This document shows, one piece after another, positions 63,383 to 64,000 of a DNA stretch of 64,000 nucleotides; the stretch's first letter is position 1; every line of letters begins with the position of its first letter. Origin of the DNA: Mesorhizobium sp. B4-1-3 (GTDB lineage: Bacteria; Pseudomonadota; Alphaproteobacteria; Rhizobiales; Rhizobiaceae); NCBI RefSeq assembly GCF_006439355.1, contig NZ_VFTG01000003.1:124001-188000 (forward strand). The letters are read 5' to 3'. Under the pieces are notes generated by a model. That model saw only the letters and a program-made list of their open reading frames with translations. It was not told where the DNA came from and made no database searches. The position numbers and the translations under genes were made by a program.

Positions 63383-64000
63383 GTGGCTGTGCCGTCGTAC
63401 CGGCGTGAGGGGCCTGTCGTCAGTTCCGACACATTCACGCGCCTTGCCGATTTCGTGCTGCGGCGCCCCGCTTCCGTCTTCCCTCAACCGGTGCTCGAAC
63501 AGGCGCGCTATCTTCTGCTCGACACGCTGGGCATCGCCGTCGCGGCCGGACCGATGGAAGCAGGCCGCATCGCCCGCGACGCCGCCGTGCTGCTCTATAG
63601 TTCGAGCGATCCGCACTATTCGGCCCGCATGCTGTTCGACGGACGCCGCGCCAGCATCGCCGGCGCGGCCTATGCCGTTGCCACGCAGACAGACAATCTC
63701 GATGGCCATGACGGCTACAGCCCCACCAAGGGCCATATCGGCGTGGCGGTGGTGCCGGCGCTGGCAGCGCTCGCCGAAGCGAGGCCCGATCTCACCGGGC
63801 CCGAAGCGCTGGCGTCCCTGGTCGTCGGCTACGAAGTCGCCGGCCGGGCCGGCATCGCCCTGCATGCGACGGTCAGCGATTATCATACCTCCGGCGCCTG
63901 GAACGCCCTGGGCGTGGCGGCTGTGGCGGCACGCTTGCGACGGCTCGACGAAGCACAATTGCGCGAGGCGTTGGGCGTTGCCGAGTATCACGGCCCGCGC
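63383..64000 (+). CDS. MmgE/PrpD family protein, N-terminal part
   Basis: 206 residues up to the window edge, with no stop reached. The start VAVPSYRREGPVVSSDTFTR, then LLLDTLGIAVAAGPMEA and the signature SIAGAAYAVATQTDNLDGHDGY is typical of the MmgE/PrpD (2-methylcitrate dehydratase-like) fold. GKGHIGV-type residues (TKGHIGVAVVPALAALAE) are present. The start is GTG at 63383 with GGGGAGAG upstream. The family also includes iminodisuccinate epimerase and cis-aconitate decarboxylase, so the substrate is open. Confidence 0.85.
   Translation, partial: MAVPSYRREGPVVSSDTFTRLADFVLRRPASVFPQPVLEQARYLLLDTLGIAVAAGPMEAGRIARDAAVLLYSSSDPHYSARMLFDGRRASIAGAAYAVATQTDNLDGHDGYSPTKGHIGVAVVPALAALAEARPDLTGPEALASLVVGYEVAGRAGIALHATVSDYHTSGAWNALGVAAVAARLRRLDEAQLREALGVAEYHGPR

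Overview
The window is high-GC DNA from an alphaproteobacterium of the Hyphomicrobiales (Rhizobiales), most likely Mesorhizobium or a close relative. The signs are an ExoR homologue, a PopZ-valS block, a fused SecDF, tandem DUF1127 genes, a trigger factor with a Lys/Ala/Glu-rich tail, and rhizobial interspersed palindromic repeats in several intergenic gaps. Most of the window is ordinary chromosomal core.

Layout. 1-5.6 kb: an Asp/Asn beta-hydroxylase, a DUF982 protein, and a ferric-type ABC importer whose ATPase converges on its fused permease and binding protein. 5.7-10.4 kb: map-radC, a decayed isochorismatase remnant, secreted unknowns and tig. 10.7-16.3 kb: tRNA-Leu, a GDYXXLXY/DUF2157 membrane pair, two tandem DUF1127 genes followed by an array of six anti-Shine-Dalgarno hairpins (CcsR/cuckoo RNA type), trmFO and a fatty acid hydroxylase. 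16.4-20.7 kb: yajC-secDF followed by homologues of the mitochondrial complex I assembly factors NDUFAF3 and NDUFAF6. 21-23.6 kb: a DUF815 ATPase and an AraC/epimerase divergent pair. 23.7-39.7 kb: a 13-gene minus-strand run dgt-argS-SPOR protein-nagZ-scpA-scpB-tatA-tatB-tatC-serS-surE-pcm-nlpD. 39.7-45.6 kb: an A-type Fe-S carrier, xth, exoR, ilvD and a FadL-like porin. 46-53.2 kb: valS, popZ, tolC, a second Pcm-like methyltransferase, tRNA-Cys and tRNA-Asn. 53.2-54.9 kb: an ORF-poor stretch after tRNA-Asn. 54.9-64 kb: a catabolic cluster with a HisC-like aminotransferase, PuuE-type deacetylase, SMP-30 protein, dimethylglycine dehydrogenase-like fusion, family 5 solute-binding protein, LysR regulator and the start of an MmgE/PrpD gene.

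How the parts fit. The minus-strand core run combines tRNA charging, cell-envelope growth (SPOR protein, NagZ, NlpD), chromosome condensation (ScpAB) and Tat export. YajC-SecDF supports Sec export, and the two assembly-factor homologues beside it suggest a link between membrane insertion and complex I maturation. ExoR would restrain the ExoS-ChvI system at the envelope.

The most unusual region is 12.75-13.46 kb. Duplicated small Arg-rich proteins are followed by two parallel triplets of hairpins that all show a CCUCCUCCC-type anti-SD loop, with tandem direct repeats between the triplets. The family is known, but a six-hairpin, two-triplet arrangement mirroring the protein duplication deserves a closer look.
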